DNA from: Acidobacteriota bacterium
GTDB taxonomy: Bacteria > Acidobacteriota > UBA6911 > RPQK01 > JAJDTT01
DNA: 54,861 nt
NCBI GenBank assembly: GCA_028874215.1
Contig: JAPPLF010000064.1
Location: 1 to 54,861 of the forward strand
Reading direction: 5' to 3'
Within the stretch, counting starts at the first letter, position 1. Every line of letters starts with the position of its first letter. Of the stretch, positions 52,696 through 54,861 are shown in pieces. The position numbers and the translations under genes were made by a program. The notes below the pieces were generated by a model. The model made no database searches. It was not told the DNA's origin and saw only the letters and a list, made by a program, of their open reading frames with translations.

Positions 52696-53007
52696 TCAAC
52701 CAGATTGATCGGCGGGCCGGGGACCCACTAGCCGGAAGTCCAGACGCGGCGATCCAGCGACCAGTTCCAGGAACCGTTTACTTTGGACAGTGAGGGCTGA
52801 ACCATCCTCGGGAGCAACCGTTCCCGTTCGCGACCGGACCCACCGATCTCCAGAGTGCGCTTTCGCAGACGTAGCGGTGACGTCGATTTCGGTAGCTGGT
52901 CCCCCCACGACCTGAGGCCAGAATTCCTTCAGGAAGATCACGGCCACCTCTTCATCCCAGATGACCTCCTGCACCCAAGGGAGAAACGGCGGTCCTACCA
53001 CCCTCAT
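52696..53007 (-). CDS. small hypothetical protein
   Basis: About 103 residues beginning 'MRVVGPPFLPWVQEVIWDEE'. The composition (mixed hydrophobic and acidic, 'VAVIFLKEFWPQVVGG', then 'EIDVTATSAKAHSG') looks coding, but there is no ribosome site and no recognised family. An upstream extension in the same frame to 53085 is possible. It lies about 70 bases before the start of the GIY-YIG gene on the same strand and might be its partner. Confidence 0.35.
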   Translation of the reverse strand: MRVVGPPFLPWVQEVIWDEEVAVIFLKEFWPQVVGGPATEIDVTATSAKAHSGDRWVRSRTGTVAPEDGSALTVQSKRFLELVAGSPRLDFRLVGPRPADQSG

Positions 53008-53328
53008 CGGGGGTTTTCGTGGGTTCCCAAAAGGGTCCGTCAGGTCTTGATCCTGGCCTCGATCTCCAGATCCCGGTGGACGCATGCTTTCGGCAGTTTA
53101 GCAAAAAGTCCTGGGAGGTCCTCCAAGCGGGCGGGCGAAAGGGGAGCGAGGAGAACTTTCCCAGTCGGGAGCATGGAGGGCCTTGGTGACCGCCCCAAAC
53201 GCTCGCAATCCCGAGCACCTAGTCTGACTCGAGTGGCTCAGCCTTGAGCACAGGTTCGTTCGATGCTCACGCTCGCCCGTTTTTTCCTCGGAAACGATAT
53301 CATCACAGCGAAGAGGAGAGACGGACAC

Positions 53329-54054
53329 ATGTTGGGGAGAAACAGGACACTGTTAAATCTGGTGGCTGTGACAGTAGCGGTTGTTGGCTGCACGATGCAA
53401 TTCCTTTCGTCCAATGAAGACGAGTACGAACGCGTCTACTGGGATCGCGGGGATGCACGAAAAATCATCAAGCGAGCCCACGTCACGGATCATGGCAGTT
53501 TCGGAGAAGTATTCGGGGCTGTTGTTTCCCGTAGCGGTTCTCCGATAACACATGGCGTCTGGCTCACGGACGATGTCTGCTGGGCAATCGCTGTTTTCGT
53601 ACAACACGAAGAGCGCCGCAATGATGAAGAGAAAGAGGAGGTCTACAAGGACTGCCGAGCCGATGCAGACCGCTATTACACCATATACGTGTCAGCCCAA
53701 GCTATGGTGTTTCCAGATTTTGGAGCGCTAAATCCCCTTCCTCACATCATCGACGAGCACCGAAGCGGCCAAATCTTCCTCCAGCAGCGCAAAAACAAGG
53801 ACAAGTTTGTACGTCCGGGCAGGATCGACACGCCACCAGCTTACTTCATGCACCTCAGGATCGTAAGCAATGCCACGAAGATGGCGGACTTCGATATCGA
53901 AAGGGACATCCTCATTAGGTTCCCGCGCAATGAAGAACTCTTGAGAGGCCAGAAGGACATCGACCTCGAGCTCCGCCAAGGGGGCAACAAGCAGCGGCTC
54001 AAGTTCAGCCTTAAGAAGCTGCGAGCCAACAAGGGGCGCTTAGACAACCTATAG
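53329..54054 (+). CDS. small predicted lipoprotein, unknown function
   Basis: 241 residues from ATG 53329 (GAGGAGAG upstream). The signal 'LLNLVAVTVAVVGC' ends in a lipobox-like Cys at about 21. The mature part is charged ('KIIKRAHVTDHGSFGEVFG', 'HEERRNDEEKEEVYKDCRAD', 'KKLRANKGRLDNL') and beta-rich, with a conserved-looking 'FPDFGALNPLPHIIDEH' and a middle 'HLRIVSNATKMADF'. No family is recognised. Lower GC than the metabolic genes suggests acquired DNA. Confidence 0.6.
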   Translation: MLGRNRTLLNLVAVTVAVVGCTMQFLSSNEDEYERVYWDRGDARKIIKRAHVTDHGSFGEVFGAVVSRSGSPITHGVWLTDDVCWAIAVFVQHEERRNDEEKEEVYKDCRADADRYYTIYVSAQAMVFPDFGALNPLPHIIDEHRSGQIFLQQRKNKDKFVRPGRIDTPPAYFMHLRIVSNATKMADFDIERDILIRFPRNEELLRGQKDIDLELRQGGNKQRLKFSLKKLRANKGRLDNL

Positions 54055-54112
54055 AGGCGTGAACACGATAACATCCTATCCTAACTATAAGGGACAGTCT
54101 CGATTTCCATAG

Positions 54113-54127
54113 GGTATCTGAGATACC
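54113..54127. promoter_or_regulatory. perfect palindrome, possible operator or terminator stem
   Basis: GGTATC-TGA-GATACC is a perfect inverted repeat about 60 bases after the lipoprotein gene and about 145 bases before the predicted promoter of the acyl-carrier gene. It is not followed by a T run. Confidence 0.4.
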
Positions 54128-54256
54128 TTGGATGCGTTTCAGACAGGAGGGGAGTGCATACCGTTCCGGCTCCACTTACCTAAACGGTGACCCCCGTTCG
54201 ACGGTCACAAACGCGCCTCCGGAAAGCCGACTCGGAATCCGCTAAAGTACATCGTA

Positions 54257-54285
54257 TTGACATGAAATTTGAGCCGTTTTAAACG
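54257..54285 (+). promoter_or_regulatory. sigma70-type promoter candidate for the acyl-carrier-like gene
   Basis: A perfect TTGACA (54257-54262), a 17-base spacer and TAAACG (54280-54285) lie about 75 bases before the ATG at 54361. The -10 element is weak, but the surroundings are AT rich compared with the rest of the window. The rest of 54055-54256 shows only the palindrome at 54113. Confidence 0.45.
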
Positions 54286-54360
54286 TTCCGTCCATGAAAA
54301 ATTCGCTAACTTTAGAAGCTGGTTACATCCAACCACCCCGCACCGAGGGGCAGCCGAACG

Positions 54361-54591
54361 ATGGCCGGAACCGAAAGCCGCCTCGTGGCACTAATCGACG
54401 AACACCTGGACCTTGGCCGCGCGCCCGATCTCGACCGGGGACTCGCCAATTCCGGCATATCAGCGCTGAACGCCGTGGCCTTCATCAAGGTCGTCGAGCG
54501 GGAGTTCGACGTTTCGATCCCGCCCGAGGATTGCGACACGATCGAAACCCTTGGGAAGCTCATCGCCCACGTGGATTCGAAGCTTGGCTGA
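54361..54591 (+). CDS. acyl-carrier-protein-like, Ala at the phosphopantetheine Ser position
   Basis: 76 residues, the length of a free-standing ACP. The helix pattern matches ACPs: 'NAVAFIKVVEREFDVSIPPED' (in parts) aligns with the 'DAVELxxxLEExFxIxIPDED' segment of typical carriers. At the position of the modified Ser in the DSL motif this protein has Ala35 ('GISALNAV'), with a Ser one residue earlier. GCG (Ala) is one base from TCG (Ser). Either the carrier is non-functional or unusual, or there is a base error. It is followed after about 130 bases by an alpha/beta hydrolase gene. Confidence 0.72.
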   Translation: MAGTESRLVALIDEHLDLGRAPDLDRGLANSGISALNAVAFIKVVEREFDVSIPPEDCDTIETLGKLIAHVDSKLG

Positions 54592-54720
54592 CATCAATCG
54601 AGCCGGCCGTCCGGTCCCCCTCGCTACCCCCATTAGAGCCCTGGGCCGGTGAGCCCGTGGGTGTTCCTCCCTTCGCTGGCGACTTCCCCCGCGTTGAATC
54701 CACCCCCGCCCGGCTCCGCC

Positions 54721-54861
54721 ATGAGTGACCCTGAACGCACGCAGGTCTGGCAGGTGCCCGAGCCCCTTGCCATGCACGACGTGCGCCTGGGCGACGGTGC
54801 CGTGACTACGCTCCGGCGCCACGGGAATCCCTCCGGCCCGCGCATCGTTCTCAGCCACGGC
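54721..54861 (+). CDS. alpha/beta hydrolase, N-terminal part cut by the window end
   Basis: 47 codons from ATG 54721 run to the last base of the window. The end 'GPRIVLSHG' matches the first beta-strand and oxyanion-loop region of alpha/beta hydrolases (usually HGxxG). It follows the acyl-carrier-like gene in the same direction and may belong to the same acyl-transfer locus. The nucleophile and acid/base residues lie outside the window. Confidence 0.6.
   Translation, partial: MSDPERTQVWQVPEPLAMHDVRLGDGAVTTLRRHGNPSGPRIVLSHG

Overview
This is high-GC bacterial DNA (roughly 60-65% GC by eye) with no rRNA, tRNA, CRISPR array or intact insertion sequence that I can see. The best guess is an uncultured Acidobacteriota-type organism. 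The main pointers are two very large TonB-dependent receptors with an N-terminal carboxypeptidase-regulatory-like domain (the Oar-like type abundant in that phylum), many Tat-exported or lipoprotein carbohydrate-active proteins, Gfo/Idh, DUF1080, enolase-superfamily and CehA-like proteins, and TTG/GTG starts. Planctomycetota or a sponge-associated lineage cannot be excluded from sequence alone.

Layout. 0.1-16.7 kb is a metabolic region: a secreted beta-propeller protein, an AAC(3)-like acetyltransferase, a phosphodiesterase, a Tat-exported Gfo/Idh oxidoreductase, two tandem family-10-like glycosyl hydrolases, an NTF2-like/PHP metallohydrolase, an SDR, and then a long minus-strand run (SDR - amidase - CtBP-like dehydrogenase - ROK - two LolA-like secreted proteins). 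That run contains the scar of an old tandem duplication: a broken ROK piece fused to the tail of an SDR. 16.8-20.5 kb is accessory and partly decayed: a small DUF6116 membrane protein, a broken BrnT/BrnA module, an apparently intact DUF433/PIN-like toxin-antitoxin pair, a DUF2442 protein and a frameshifted, truncated HsdR. 20.6-27.2 kb holds a DUF1080 protein, a Fic protein, a two-gene ABC transporter and an enolase-superfamily enzyme. 27.4-35.7 kb is a duplicated two-gene cassette, each copy being a Tat-type lipoprotein of unknown family followed by a giant TonB-dependent receptor. 35.8-39.0 kb is a minus-strand operon (sarcosine-oxidase-like flavoenzyme - M19 dipeptidase homologue lacking several metal ligands - O-methyltransferase). 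39.1-40.6 kb holds the second beta-propeller.

40.8-43.9 kb is the most unusual locus: a GPP34 (Golgi phosphoprotein 3-like) domain fused to a complete cytochrome P450, followed 34 bases later by a sulfotransferase. This is a plausible hydroxylate-then-sulfonate unit with a built-in membrane-lipid-binding module. 44-51 kb holds a gamma-glutamyltransferase-like protein, a secreted protein of unknown family, a third propeller and an unknown lipoprotein. 51.7-54.9 kb looks accessory: a GIY-YIG protein, a small lipoprotein, an acyl-carrier-protein-like gene with Ala at the usual phosphopantetheine Ser position, and the start of an alpha/beta hydrolase cut by the window end.

A family of intergenic hairpin repeats recurs at gene boundaries throughout (near 0.1, 9.3, 35.7, 44.1, 46.1 and 51.1 kb). 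Matched changes in both stem arms suggest that the folded form is maintained. No tools were run: all similarity statements are reading by eye, and family names come from motif recognition.
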